From contig CM053255.1 in assembly GCA_028583405.1 (NCBI GenBank), positions 34,072,611-34,136,610 on the forward strand: a stretch of DNA of 64,000 nt, given 5' to 3'. The notes below the pieces were generated by a model. The model was not told the origin of the DNA. It worked only from the letters and a program-made list of their open reading frames with translations, and searched no databases. The position numbers and the translations under genes are program-made. This document shows, in pieces, positions 43,190 through 55,103 of this stretch. Within the stretch, counting starts at the first letter, position 1; each line of letters begins with the position of its first letter. Origin of the DNA: Pogonophryne albipinna. Taxonomy: Eukaryota; Chordata; Actinopteri; Perciformes; Artedidraconidae.

Positions 43190-43899
43190 CAAATGACAGC
43201 GCTGCTTCGAGTGTTTGGGGGACCAGGATATGGCTGAGGCGGTGCCATTTCACGTTCGCCATTCCTTCCGAGTCCGGCGTCCATGGAAGTCCACCGCCCA
43301 GGGCTGTACTCTCCCTGGATGATGATCATGGCGGAGGGTGTGTGGGCTACTCGCTCATTGCTAGAGATGCCCCCGCCTCACCAGGTCAGAGCGATTATTG
43401 GGCCGCAAGGCCGAATAAGTAGCTTGGTCCACGAGCCTTGCCCCAGGCCCGGTTCCCCCGGGGACCGGTGCTCGGTGGCTTCACATGATATAGGGTCGAC
43501 CCTACTTCATCACAGGCCGCCGCCGCTGCCTGCCTTGTGATGTCCCTGGGATATCACGTCGCATGGCATTTTTCCAAAGAGGACTGTGTTGATCTCCTGG
43601 GAGCCCCCGTCTTTACGGAAGGAGATGAGGGGGGGTATGTGAGTTGCTCTTGGACAGAAGAGCACACAGGATGTCACCCATTTTTGTGATGTTCTGCTTC
43701 TGCGTGTACATGCTAGATTGTGTCTGATATCTACACCTTTTTGTTTAAACCTAATTTATTTGATTACCCATCTTAAAACTGTACATATATTGGGTCAATA
43801 AAATCCGTATTTTTGGCACCTCAACCTGCACTCCTGGTTTTTCTGTACCCTGGTCCTTCACAGCCGGGTCCAGGGAACAGGCAATGCTTTGCACAGCAC
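43190..43899 (+). other. Unassigned; possibly DIRS gag remnant and an unrelated 3' end
   Basis: 43190-43560 is G/C-rich with short frames that could derive from a DIRS gag. 43795-43810 contains AATAAAATCC, a poly(A)-signal-like motif. No domain can be named. Confidence 0.35.
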
Positions 43900-44330
43900 A
43901 ATTGATCACACACCTAACCAAATTAGGCTTTGCGATCAATTGAAAAAAGAGCACCCCCATACCTCACCAACAGGCGTTGTAGTTGGGAGTGGTGTTCGAT
44001 GCAGGCGCGCTACGCTCCACCCTGTCAGGGAGCAGAAGTGCGTCCCTTCTCCAGGCGGTTCACAGGCTGCGACAGGGGGCGACAGTGACAGCTTTAACTA
44101 TCATGCAGACTTTGAGTCTCATGGCGGCTGCTCACATTGTAGTCCCGCAGGGGTTACTGCATATGCGCCGCTTGCAGAGGTGGTTCTCCAGCCTGCGTTT
44201 GGATCCCAAGAGGCACAAACAGTGGCTGGTGACCATCCCCCCCCTCAGTGGAGGGCAACCTCCGGTTCTGGGGGTCTCCCGGGCGCCTCCGGAGGGGGTC
44301 TCCACTGGGACGGGTAACCTCCTACACAGA
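43900..44330 (+). pseudogene. DIRS reverse transcriptase C-terminal remnant
   Basis: Reads LITHLTKLGFAIN, stop, then LGVVFDAGALRSTLSG and LMAAAHIVVPQGLLHMRRLQ, the blocks that follow the catalytic site in DIRS RTs. At least two in-frame stops (near 43943 and 43981). The YXDD region is not present upstream. Confidence 0.65.
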
Positions 44331-44365
44331 CCCGGCGGCAGACATACATCTCTGGGCGGGCATTT

Positions 44366-45165
44366 GATTTACCAGGGCGGGCCCACCACGACACTTACAT
44401 TTCCCGGGAAATCTGAATTGTCAACAGGGGGGGGCTGTTAGATGCTCGCGATTTGTCAAGGGGGGGGGAGGGAGCCGCTCGTGAATTGTTGAAAGAGAGG
44501 GGTTTTAGGTTGCCATAAGGCTGTTAACGGTCTTATATAGCCTATCCATTGGTTGGTTTTGTGGCACATTTGTAACGCTGTGCCAACTTGGGCAAGCACG
44601 CAGGCAAACTTGAGCGCACACAGGGTGGAGAGGTGGAGTGAGGTTGAGCGATGGAGAGAAAGGGAGAGAGAGAGAGATTGAGCGAGGCAGAGAGCAGCGG
44701 TCTGCTTGCGCACAGAGCAGGAGTTTGTGAGAGAGCCGGCTTGAGAGTACATTTCTCTTCAAAATATAATTGATTGCCAGCTGACTTGCTTGCTCGTTGG
44801 TAACGTAGGCCTAACTGGTTTCTTCTAATGTGCCTGCATCTGGCGCTGAGTTGCCATATTCCTTTCGTGAACCACTAGCAAGAGTAAACTAAGTGACAGG
44901 CTGCTGTGCCGCATCTCACTCAAAAACCCACACGACTCAACCCAGCGAAAAACCAGTCTTGCGCGCAGCCTTTCATTCAGAATTTCCTAGCAATTTCCTA
45001 AAAAATTATATTAAACTAATACAAAAATAAATATTAGGACAAAGCCCTACAAATATTAATAAAACAAGAAAAATGTGGTATTCAGCCCTGATTAAAACAG
45101 CGGGCCCAAATCCTGGATGGGCGGGCCCGGCCCCATGGGGCCCGCCCATGACGCCGGGTCTGCTC
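44366..45165. mobile_element. Insertion in the DIRS element, hAT-like ends
   Basis: Breaks the DIRS ORF between RT and RNase H. It begins near CAGGGCGGGCCCACCACG and ends near GGGGCCCGCCCATG, inverted-repeat-like; a target duplication was not found. Interior has polyG runs and a GA-rich segment (44650-44690) and no coding domain. Confidence 0.45.
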
Positions 45166-45175
45166 CTACATCACA

Positions 45176-45964
45176 GTGTTCACGGGAACAGGATGGGGAG
45201 GGACCTGCCTGAAGAGGGCTATAGGTGGGCGCTGGTCTCTAACGGAAACACGACACAGCAACCTCCTAGAGCTACGGGCGGTAGTGTTAGTCCTCCAGCA
45301 TTTCATGCCCCTAGTTCAAGGCAGACATGTATTGGTCAGGAGCGACAACAGCACCACAGTGGCTTATATCAACAGGCAGGGCGGAGTCCGCTCCGCCGCC
45401 TTGTTGGCCACAGTGGAGAGGCGGTGGTTGTGGGCATCAGAGGTGGTGTTATCTCTGAGAGCCCTCCATATCCCGGGACTGGAGGACAGGGGAGCCGACC
45501 TCATGTCGAGGGGCGGCCCCCTGTCAGGCGAGTGGGTGCTTCACCCAGAGGTGGTGAAGCAGATCTGGGCCCAGTTCGGGAGAGCGGAAGTGGATCTGTT
45601 CGCCAGCCGGCGCAACGGCCACTGTGCCCTGTGGTTTTCCATGGCCCTGAGCGACGACCCGCCTTTGGGGGTGGACGCGTTTGCACACGAGCCATGGCCA
45701 AGGAAGCTGCTCTACGCCTTTCCACCGTTGCGTCTCATTCTCCCTCTCCTGGGGAGAGTGAGGCGAGAACGTTTGGCAGTCATCCTGGTAGCACCGGATC
45801 GCGTCGGGGCTCCGTGGTACTCAGAGATGACACAGATGAAGGTGGGCCAGCCCTGGGCGGTTCCCCAGTTCTGGGGGGCAATGTCTCAAGAGGCAGGTGC
45901 AATCGGGGCGTTACCCACTCTGGGCCGTCCTCTCCAGGCTTGGCTCCTGAGAGGGACAGGCTGA
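45176..45964 (+). pseudogene. DIRS RNase H and linker domain
   Basis: RNase H strips RNA from the RNA-DNA hybrid. Visible: FTGTGWGGTCLKRA (first strand; the expected first Asp is lost), LLELRAVVLVLQHF with the conserved Glu, VRSDNSTTVAYINRQGG with the conserved Asp, HIPGLEDRGADLMSR with the last Asp. The following VDLFASRRNGHCALWFS and LLYAFPPL region is typical of fish DIRS. Ends at a TGA (45962) as the recombinase frame takes over. The truncated 5' side makes it a pseudogene. Confidence 0.85.
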
Positions 45965-46935
45965 GACAGGGTGGATTGTCTGATAGCGTTATTCAGTCTA
46001 TCCAGGCAGCTAGAGCAGGATCCACCACAGCCTGTTACAGGCCAAAGTGGCTGGGATTCCAGCGATGGTGTGAGGAGCGGAAAATGGAGCCCCTATCTTG
46101 TGAGTTAGGCTCCATTTTGTCCTTCTTACAGTTATTGGTGGACAGAGGACTAGCTCATTCTACTATAAAGGTGTATGCAGCAGCCATCTCGTCCTGTCAT
46201 GAGGGATTCAACGGCAGGTCAGCCTTTTCTCATCCACTGATGTTGCGGTTTTTTACAGGGGGTCAGGAGGCTGCGCCCAGTAGTGCGTGCCTCCACCCCA
46301 CAGTGGGACCTGCCGCTGGTGCTCGAGGCTTTGGTCACAGAACCATTTGAGCCTCTGGAGCTCTCCTCCCTGAAAGCACTGTCGTGGAAGACAGCATTGC
46401 TACTTGCCTTAACGTCAGCCAAAAGAGTGTCCGAGTTAATCGCTCTGTCGGTGCACCCGAGCTGTTTACTGATTCGGGGTGACCGGAGCGGCGCGACACT
46501 CAGACCGAACCCCTCCTTTGTGACCAAGAACCTAAGGAGTGTGTTCAGGTCGAGGGTTATTCAGTTGGGGGGATTTAGTCTTCCACCTCATGGTGGGGCC
46601 AGGGAAGCTAAATTACACCTCCTCTGCCCGGTGCGCGCGTTAGCATGTTATGTAGAGCGCACAGCTACCCTGAGACGCACTGAACAGCTGTTTGTGTGCT
46701 TCGGGGGCGGGGTGACTGGAAAAGCTCTGTCCAAGAAACGCCTGGCAGGCTGGCTTTGCAGGGGCAGGGAGAGCCTGTCCCACGGGGGTCCGTGCGCACT
46801 CCACACGAGTTGTGGCTGCATCAACAGCCTTATTCAACGGTGCGAGTGTGGAGGATATATGCACAGCGGCGTCTTGGTCAACGCCAGGCCCCTTCATAAA
46901 GTGTTATCTCTTGGATATGTCTGGCTCTTTCTCAA
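45958..46935 (+). pseudogene. DIRS tyrosine recombinase, three frames
   Basis: Site-specific recombinase that would integrate circular DIRS DNA. The N-terminal core-binding part (GLSDSVIQSIQAARAGSTT to HPLMLRFF) is in one frame; a one-base indel in the T/G homopolymers near 46245-46262 moves coding to a second frame (WDLPLVLEALVTEPF, catalytic Arg in SAKRVSEL); a further shift before 46794 puts the HSTR motif (46797-46808) and catalytic Tyr (46905-46907, CYLLD) in a third. All catalytic residues (R, H-x-x-R, Y) are recognisable, but no single ORF holds them. Homopolymer errors in the assembly could contribute. Confidence 0.85.
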
Positions 46936-47409
46936 CATCTGTGCTTGCTGGGGCAACACAGGACTGGTGAGAAGGGGGGGGGCTGTGGTCAGTGACCCTC
47001 TCCCCGGGCGTAAAATGCCCTTACGTTTCTCCGGACCCCTGGAGGGTCGCGGGGGACGTGGGGTGCTCTGGGCCCTTTTTGGGGCTGGAGGGCTCCCCTC
47101 GCCTGCCTGGGGGCAGGAGGGGGAGAGCCCTCCATACTATAGTCCCTACACACTCTGCACAGGGTCAGTGTTTGAGTGTGGGGACATAGGGGGCACTTGC
47201 ATTCTCCCCGTGTTCTTTAGGGACTCAGGAGGGAGAGTGCATAGTGAACCCATATGGGCTGGAGGTTTTTCCCTGTCTGCCTATAGGTGGACGCAGGGGA
47301 GCCCTCAGCACTGTTTTTTTCGAGCACACTTTTTTTCGGTCAGGGACAGTGAGGTGGAACGGTGTGCTGGACGACAGTGCGTGCATACATCGGAGCCTGT
47401 GAGAGATAT

Positions 47410-47710
47410 AACGTCGGGTTACGTATTGTAACCCTTGTTATATTAGCACAGGCGGAGCCCTCTACCTTGAGGCACTGTCTGTCCTATACCGCTCGCTGAA
47501 GAGTGGTGTAGGATGGTGGTCAGGAGGCGAGGCCTCCTTTTATACGGAAGTGAGATGCGCACGCATTCAGGTAGGCCCGCCCCGGGGCCGGCTACGTCCA
47601 TTTAAATCTCAGTAGGTGAATGCTTGCATGATAAGGTAGTACCCATAGAGTCCAGTAGAGAGCTCCGCCTGTGCTAATATAACAAGGGTTACAATACGTA
47701 ACCCGACGTT
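47410..47710. repeat. DIRS 3' inverted-repeat pair, 54-bp arms
   Basis: 47410-47463 and 47657-47710 are inverted complements with one mismatch and a 193-bp spacer. DIRS elements carry an internal region complementary to their terminal inverted repeats next to the right end, so these probably are that internal region and the right terminus. Confidence 0.85.
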
Positions 47711-47714
47711 CTAT

Positions 47715-48654
47715 TACCACGTTACTTAATTAAAGTACCCATTTGAACCTTATGCCAGAGACTCCATTGGTCTCTTTATTTTAAGTTTCTCTCCTGGACG
47801 CGAGGACAAGGAATATCCTAATAGTAGTGGAGATATCACTGTCAAATCAATCGACAGTAAGGAGAATACTTACTTCCGGGTGTACAATTCTCCGTTATCC
47901 AATGGGAATGGACGCTCACATTGCCTTTAAGAGCTGCCGACATAAACGGGTGCGGTGCTTCCCTAAGCGTCAAATACCGCCTACTCTCTTGGTTTAATAT
48001 TGTCACTGAAATGTGTTAAAGTAATTCCTATTGTGTACTGGCGTAGCTGCTTTTTACCAAATTAGCGCAAACTAATGCGCAAACTGGGTCATGTTAAGGC
48101 TAGGCTAACTATCGTTATTAGTACATTAGCTTGTCACCAAACGGCACACGTTTTTTTTGTACTATGTTGGCGTGTGTGTGTGAACGGTTTAATGTAGTGT
48201 CGCCGCCATTGCGTCGAGTGTAATTATAAAGATGATACGGCATCACCGAGCAGTGAGGGAGCATGTTGCGCTGGTGAAAGCCCGGTGATGCATCCGGCTG
48301 ACGAACTTAACCTCGGTGTGTGGGAGATGCAGTAATAATTTGTTGTGCCGGTCGCCTCGATGGCGGGACTGCCTTCTTGTTTATGCTGGAAGTGGTTGAT
48401 GCGGCGTTGATAAAGCCTCACATTTATAGTAGCTCGGTGGTTAAAGCGTTATCCAGCTCTGTGTTGCTGTGCTAATGTGCTAACAAGAAGCCCTGTAGTG
48501 TAATTTGCTGTTGCTGATAAGACCATTACTATGTTCGGGGTGATAATAGGTGACTGTGAAAGCTTAACAACGAATAGAAATGTCCCCCCTAATATAAATG
48601 TATTTATTTTTCTTCTCATGATTTCTCATGCCTGACCGGTGGTGGTTTCTTCAG
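47715..48654. other. No coding sequence; possible promoter region of the next gene
   Basis: Contains no recognised repeat. It lies directly upstream of the candidate non-coding exon at 48655-48687. CpG-containing, moderate GC. Assignment as promoter is inference from position; no TATA box was identified with confidence. Confidence 0.35.
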
Positions 48655-48687
48655 GCTTTGACACATCGTATTGGACTACTACCTAAG
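48655..48687 (+). other. Candidate 5' non-coding exon of the SAMD3-like gene
   Basis: 33 bases between an AG acceptor (TTTCTTCAG) and a GT donor (AAG then gtacgtg). If used, it would splice to the acceptor at 49448. Only the splice sites support it. Confidence 0.35.
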
Positions 48688-49448
48688 GTACGTGAAGCTA
48701 CACTACTGTGAGTGATATAGAGAGTACTTTAATGTGACTGTGTGTTCTGAAAGTAATTTCAACGTAAACGCAAAGTGCAGGTGATTATAGGACAAAATCC
48801 ACTGTTTTGTTTTCTGTGGAGTTATTCATTTTAGAGTTCAGCCAAAGCTAATATACAAATAATTTTTTACCTACAAAGATACTCCCAGTAAAGCCCACCT
48901 TTTTCGTTTTTTCAGTGTCCATACCAGTGTTTTTTTTTTGTTTTCAAAGGTTTTATTTATCATTTCACCAACAAATAATTACACTAGGTAAATATCAGAA
49001 AAATAATTCGTGAGAACACTCAAACAGTGTGTGCGCTTTTTGTGTGTGGTCAGAGTTTTAATGCTTCACCTGCAAAACAACAATATATTTGTTTTTGTAT
49101 GACTTCCTATACATATTTGTTATTGGTGCAAGACTAACTATCAACCCTTTGGAGATTTCAAATGATAACATTACATTTGTTTGCACATACAAGTTGTCAA
49201 CTGCAGATTTCATTTATTTAAAAGGAACCTAACATTGAGGGTAAGGGTGGGTAATCATTATTTAAATATGTGCTGATGGAGTCCAGTCAGCAAATGCCGC
49301 AGTGGAAAAGGGATTTACACAAAGTTGTAGTCCTTTTACTGAAAACTGATAACACATCTATAAGATGATACATTAACAGTGTGAATAATAAGGAATTATG
49401 TTTAATGTGCCTTTCTTAAAACGTATTGTGCTTGTGTTGTCTTCTCAG

Positions 49449-51789
49449 ACTGCCATGGCTGATTCGACGCCTGCAAGACTGAAAGTGATTTTGGGGGAGA
49501 ACAACATTGAAAAACTGTCTCTTCCAAATGGCATACCGGAATCATTGGATGACCTTCTCAGCAAGTTAAAGACTTTCTTTGGGTTAAAGGGCGACGTCAG
49601 ACTGCAGTACATGGACCAAGACTTTGGCAACGACTTCTTCAATCTGAATTCCACCACTCAACTTCAGGATTTGGGAACAATCAAAGTGATCCACCAGCAA
49701 ACAAATACACCTTTGAACATTGCCACTGATACCACATCATCGTCTTCACTTGAGTGTGATGGCAATGTTTCATTGGCATCAGATGACACAATAATCCTCT
49801 CATCCCCCGAATCTGTGTCCTCTCGAGCCAAACAGTGGCCAGCGGACTTTCCGATTCCTCAATTTTCATATGAATTCTGAGTTTAATGGAAGCCACAAAA
49901 TGTTGACTGTCAGCTCCCGAAAGCAAGTCTGATATTCTGAATAGACTTGCAGAAACAATTTACGGATACAAGGCCTATCCAGATGATTCACATTTCTGCA
50001 CAGTAGCAGAGGCTCTTATCAAAAAGCATCCTTGTTTGAAAGAACCTGGCTCATTCAATGGCTGCAATGGATGGAAACAGCGCCTGAAATATAAGATGGG
50101 AAACTACAGGACTCAGCTCAAATTGCAGGGGTGCCCAGAGCTGGTGGTAAATTCCCTGAAATCTAAAGCTGCTACAGATGCTTTCCCTGCTAAAAAAGTC
50201 AAGAGGCCAAAGCGAGCTGAGGCTAACTTTTATCCATCCTTCCCCACTGGTGCCAATCTGGAAAGCCTGGAAAAAGAAAGACTAGAACTTCTGACAGACA
50301 TCAGGATAAGGAACAATAATAGGGTCATCGCAGACAAAATGGCTCACACGTTCGCCTACAGACGACAGGAGGTGGTAAACCAAGAGCCAAGAATCAAGGA
50401 CTTCAAAGACAGGTGGCCGGCACTGTTCCAACACAAAGAGGTAATAATCTAGTCTGTATCAATTTTTAAGTAAGCTTTTATCCATTCATCACAATATGGT
50501 GTGGTAAAGATTATGTTTAACAGTGTTTACTGACAGAATTTACATTTTTAGTTTGTTATACTTTTTGCCAGTGTGTCTGCATGCTTAGTTTATTTATTTT
50601 TCTTCGAGCGTGTAAAACCAAAGAAAAATACAAATGAAACAAAAGGTGATACAGTATTATACAAATGAATGCAATAACAAAACGAAACATTTAATTAATA
50701 ATTGAATAATCTGTAGTATCATTGTTTGGTATCAATAAACAACAAAGCTTTAGCTAATTACACGTCCGAAAAGGGGTCGGAAGAAGTTTACACTTGCTTC
50801 AATGGTTATTTTTTCAAATGTTAATTGCATACAGACTGAGTCCAATTGAATTTACTCAGTCATTTTTGTATTATTCTTTCATAGATCAATGCAGAGTTCC
50901 AGAGGATAATGACCATTCCTCTTGAGGAGAAGTTCATGGCCCAGTTGGACATTCACTCAAGTCAGCTAATCACAGTCATCCGTGCCAAAGGAGGATCAAC
51001 ACGTCAAAAGACTGCTGACATCATGGACATTTTTGACCAGGTAAATCTGCATTGTCAAATGAGTCCTTGCTAGCTAAAAGGGATACATTTTGTGTATCCT
51101 TTTATAGATACATGGGGAGGGCAACCGTTGTTTTATGAAACTCAGTAACTAGGAGTGTCCATTTGTTTCTAAATAAAGTGAAGGATTTTAGCTGTAAGAG
51201 TAAGGAAATCTGTCAATAGACATTTTGAAAAATAAAATTAACCGAAATAATGTTGTCCTAGACTGAAGACATTCATCTTCGGAGGGAGTGTGTCCTGAGA
51301 GCCCTCATTATCTTCCTGGGAGAAGATCCAGATGAGCTGATCATGGAATATCTGGTAAGTTTTAACTGCAATTTGTATGTCAGCACAGCTTGTCAAAGGC
51401 ACACGTGCTAATACATATTAGATTGATATTAATGCTGTAAAAGGGACATTTCTCTTCTAAAATAACACCTGTCGGGTTTGATTATATTCATAATCTTGGA
51501 CATTTGACATCATGTAAGTTTAAAGCACCTTTGTGGTTTTCCAACTCCTCATAGCACTTTAACACCACGTTCACATTCACCCATTCATACACTGATGGAC
51601 CATGCCCCCTGCTCATCAGGGATAACTAAAGCATAGCATCGGAATTTGGGTTTTTAGTAATTTCCCCAAGTATACTGCGAAACACAACATGTATATGTAA
51701 AAAGTAGTCCTAGCATGTTTTTAAAAAAAAAATACTCTTGATTGAATTTTACACATTTTAACACAGAACAATGCACGGCAACCCCCCCC

Positions 51790-51844
<55 letters not shown>

Positions 51845-52477
51845 CACATCCACAGTTTGACAACAATTGAATGATATTAATATTAATCCTTCTCAACTTA
51901 AATGAAAAATATATATACATACAGATCAAGCTGGAATAACAATTAAACATAGAAGTAAGAGGGATATTATTTTCAATCTGCAATATGTGAGTTCAGGGTG
52001 TCCTAGCATTTTTAAATATTAGGTTCTGATCATGTGAGTCGTCCGAATAATCAGTGAGTTATCACAGAGTAGGACTCCGGCCAGTGATATTATTGTCCCA
52101 TATTAGTGCAAAGTGATGCCAGTGATGTTTGTTGTCATGTACTCCTGCTCTAAGACTCCAGAACAGATGATCTTCAGAAGGAGATGGAGGAGCTCACAAT
52201 GGGTGTGTTTGTGATACGGAAGGAGGGGGAAGGACTGCAGGAGCCACCAGCAGACATCGGCATCATCATCGAGGGCGTGGAGGTGCTGAATGAACTGCCT
52301 TCAGTTGCCTCAGCTTGTGCCCTCCTTCTGGGTTTGCTATATGCACTCAACATAGCATATCCAAAACCCCTTCATTTCACATTTGAAGTACTTCAGAAAA
52401 TAATCATGCAGCTTGACCAACACAAGATGTCCGCCAAAGTGCAAAATCTGTATGGCAGACTTCAAAGCTCAGAGTAA
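49449..52477 (+). pseudogene. SAMD3-like PB1-domain gene, four coding exons, with frameshift in exon 1
   Basis: Exons: 49449-50440 (ATG 49455, just after an AG acceptor), 50885-51040, 51262-51354 and 52178-52477 (stop TAA). All later junctions are phase 0 with GT donors and AG acceptors; the last acceptor (GATCTTCAG) is the weakest. Exon 1 starts with a PB1-like segment (LKVILGENNIEKL, then YMDQDFGNDFF), then SSPESVSSRAKQWPADFPIP. The frame stops at 49878-49880 and a net shift over 49878-49955 separates it from the continuing frame (RLAETIYGYKAYP, HPCLKEPGSFNGC). The whole resembles the fish sterile-alpha-motif-domain-3-like family, from memory; no SAM domain is visible here. It is the only host-like gene in the window. 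Recent pseudogene or assembly error both fit. Confidence 0.7.
51355..52177. other. Intron 3 of the SAMD3-like gene, with CA microsatellite
   Basis: 823 bp between donor 51355 and acceptor 52177. It has a C run and CA repeat at about 51783-51842. No other element was recognised. Confidence 0.55.
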
Positions 52478-52784
52478 CGACAAACAAAACAACGTTTTCC
52501 TCCTCTGGGCCAAAACATGGCCTAGTGCTGTATTAGCACAATGGCGTCTTGACATCGGACATTGCACATGTAAAAGAAAATGTTGTGGGTGCGGTAGATT
52601 TTTGTTTCACCATTTTAGTTTTGATTCCAAGAAACGGTTATGTATTCAGAAGAACAGAAACGTTGTTAATGTTTAAATATTTGTTTCTAATAGCTTTCAT
52701 GCAGTGGTTTACTTAAGTAAAATATCTCTGTACTTAATGTATTTCACCATTGCTTCAATGTCCTGTTAATGTCAATAAGCACTA

Positions 52785-53221
52785 CACTGAAGTTAATTTT
52801 TTTTTGGTTATCAGCCTGAAATAGAGAGGTGCAGTGATGACGTATTTTTGTAGGACGACCCTGAAGTAAGCTGCTGGTTCCCTTGACAAAAAGCAATGGG
52901 ATTTCTCCATAGGATTTTGGAATATTGTAAAATAAATAAGATCTGTGGAAAACTAACCTGTTTGATAAATGCACGTTTTGTTCAGCCGGACATGTGGAGA
53001 TTAGCTGGCTGAACATAACGTGCATTTATCGACCAGGTTCGTTTTCTACAGATAATGTTTTTTACAATATTCCAAAATCCTATAGAGAAATCCCATTACT
53101 TTTTTGTCGAGGGAACCAGCAGCTTACTTCAGGGTCGTCCTACAAAAATACGTCATCACTGCACCTCTCTATTTCAGGCTGATAACCAAAAACACATTCG
53201 AAAAACACATTAACTTCAGTG
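52785..53221. mobile_element. Foldback MITE with TA target duplication
   Basis: A 437-bp near-perfect palindrome: left arm 52785-52989, right arm about 53008-53221. Ends CACTGAAGTTAAT and ATTAACTTCAGTG are flanked by TA on both sides (52783-52784, 53222-53223). No coding capacity. A deleted relative is at 13169-13404. It lies about 300 bp after the stop of the SAMD3-like gene, perhaps in its 3' UTR. Confidence 0.88.
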
Positions 53222-53223
53222 TA

Positions 53224-53779
53224 GGTAACTGTTATTGTTTGTCTGTTAATTACACACTTTGTATTGGTCCAAAGACTGTTTTAAGGAAAGACAAATGAAA
53301 GTTGTTTTTATATGTTTATATAATAAAGTATACATACATTATATTTGAGTCCATGATTTGTCTTTCAGCCAACTTAACATTTTAATTGTGAATAAGGTAT
53401 TTAAATTATATTTAGTAAACTAAAATTTCATACCGAGGTTACTTAAAATAAATACTTTTTGTGAAACTGTAGTTTTAGGTTGTTAATGAGCAGTATCTTA
53501 CTTTTGGATAAAGCAAATAATTGGGTTGGAAAATGTAAACTGGATTAATGCAAACTGTTGATTTGAAAGAAAACACATTTTTAATTACATCTGACTTGAA
53601 TAATTTGTGTTAATATAATTTAAAAACCTTATTTGAGAAAACTTAATTAGATTGTGTGTTACCAATTGAAGTAATTCAATTAAGTTGGTTCAACTATTTT
53701 CTTTTTTCAGTGTAGTGGGAATGCTTTATGCTGAAAAGCTGACACTAAACTGCTATGCTGAAATGTAATGTGTAAGAAG
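53224..53779. other. A/T-rich, no gene seen
   Basis: Low-complexity A/T-rich sequence with an AATAAA at 53323-53328. Nothing else can be supported. Confidence 0.4.
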
Positions 53780-54480
53780 AAAGTGAAGAATTTGGATTGA
53801 AATGATACATGAACACTGGGGGCTTGAATGTGTGATGAGAGAAGAAAATAAAGTAAAAAGGCTTGGAAAAGCAGCAGAATATTTGAACTGCAAACTTTTG
53901 AACTAACTTGATGGTGAATGATCTGTCGCCATGCCAACGGCATTTGATGACATCCCATAATACGCTTAGATGCGTTGATGGCTGCATCGTTACCAAACCT
54001 GTGAAGTTTTGGGGCGTTTGGAGCATTGGAACTGAAGTTGTGAGAAAACCGTGTTCATGGTGAGCATTGTGTTGCTATGGCAACGGCATTTGAAGAAATC
54101 TCAAAACAGTCCCGTAGATGTCTTCACGGCTGGACTGTTAGTACACAGGTGAAGTTTGGGCACTTTTTGAACATTTTCATAGGAGTTATAGCGACATCAC
54201 GTTTTATGGCGAGGGATGCGTTTCCATGGAAACGGCATATGGTGAGAACTCAGATTTGGCGTAGAGCTGTTGAGGCATGGACCGGTGATATACAAGTGAA
54301 GATTGGGGGACGATTGGACCGTGTCGATTGGACTTACAGCGACATCCTGTTTCATGGCGAGTGGTCTGTCGCCATGGCAACGGCATTTGATGACACCCCA
54401 TAATACGCTTAGATGCGTTGATGAAGTTCTGGGCTGTTTGGAGCATTTTCACTGAAGTTATGAGAAAACCGTGTTTTATT
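53780..54480 (+). repeat. Diverged ~148-bp tandem repeat, about 4 copies
   Basis: The motif GCCATGGCAACGGCATTTGA (and variants) recurs at 53928, 54074, 54223 and 54371, giving periods of 146, 149 and 148. Other shared parts are TGAAGTT..GGGC..TTTGGAGCATT and GAGAAAACCGTGTT. No ORF of note. Confidence 0.8.
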
Positions 54481-55034
54481 ACATTACTCTCTCTCTTCTC
54501 TTGATCGCCCTAACCCAAAGTTGGAATTGAAATAAAAAATGAAAGTGAAACGTATGCTCGTCGTCACCCTCTCCCTCCGGTCCATATTAATACAAATGAT
54601 CCCAATACGTATGATTGTATGAACTATGAAAATATCTTAAAATCAATCCAAATGTATTTATTATAAACGTTAGTCTTTAACATCTATCACTGTGTACATC
54701 ACCATTCAAACATCTTTTAAAAGTTGAACAAACCCCACACAGCTCAGTGAAATGTTGACTTTATTTGATCATTTCAGTAAAAACTAACGTTCATATTTCT
54801 CTCTTTGATTATAATACAGATGAACGTTCAAAACAAAGCACTTTGGCAACTTACCACATACATTATAAAAAGCTTAATAAGCACCGTAACTTTCATGATA
54901 TCATTTCTCGGTCATAATCGGTTGTTTCCGTGACTGTTGTATGACGGCAAATGCTGTGGCCGCAAGGCATTGTGGGGCAGCATTTTCTCCTCTCCTTTCG
55001 TAAAGGGAGGTCCAGTGGTTCCTATCATCTAGAG
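54481..55034. other. No gene seen; hAT target region
   Basis: Unassigned. The last part (54940-55034) continues after the hAT at 59190, so it was one locus before insertion. Confidence 0.4.
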
Positions 55035-55103
55035 CAGGGGTAACCAACAGGTCGATCGCGATCGACTGGTCGATCTTCAAAGCCTTCACTGTCGAGGGTG
55101 ATA

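Larger units (their letters stand above)
43900..47710 (+). mobile_element. DIRS-type (tyrosine-recombinase) retrotransposon, degraded
   Basis: Plus-strand order: reverse transcriptase remnant (about 43900-44270), an insertion, RNase H (45176-45450) with the DIRS-specific downstream region, tyrosine recombinase (about 45960-46935), then an inverted-repeat pair (47410-47710). DIRS elements integrate through the recombinase and have no integrase or ordinary LTRs. The 5' inverted repeat was not found, so the copy is 5'-truncated. Confidence 0.85.

Noticed and set aside
45073..45960. 425-codon plus-strand frame beginning at 45073
   Set aside because: Its first ~295 codons are out of frame with the RNase H; only its last part (from about 45958) is real recombinase sequence.
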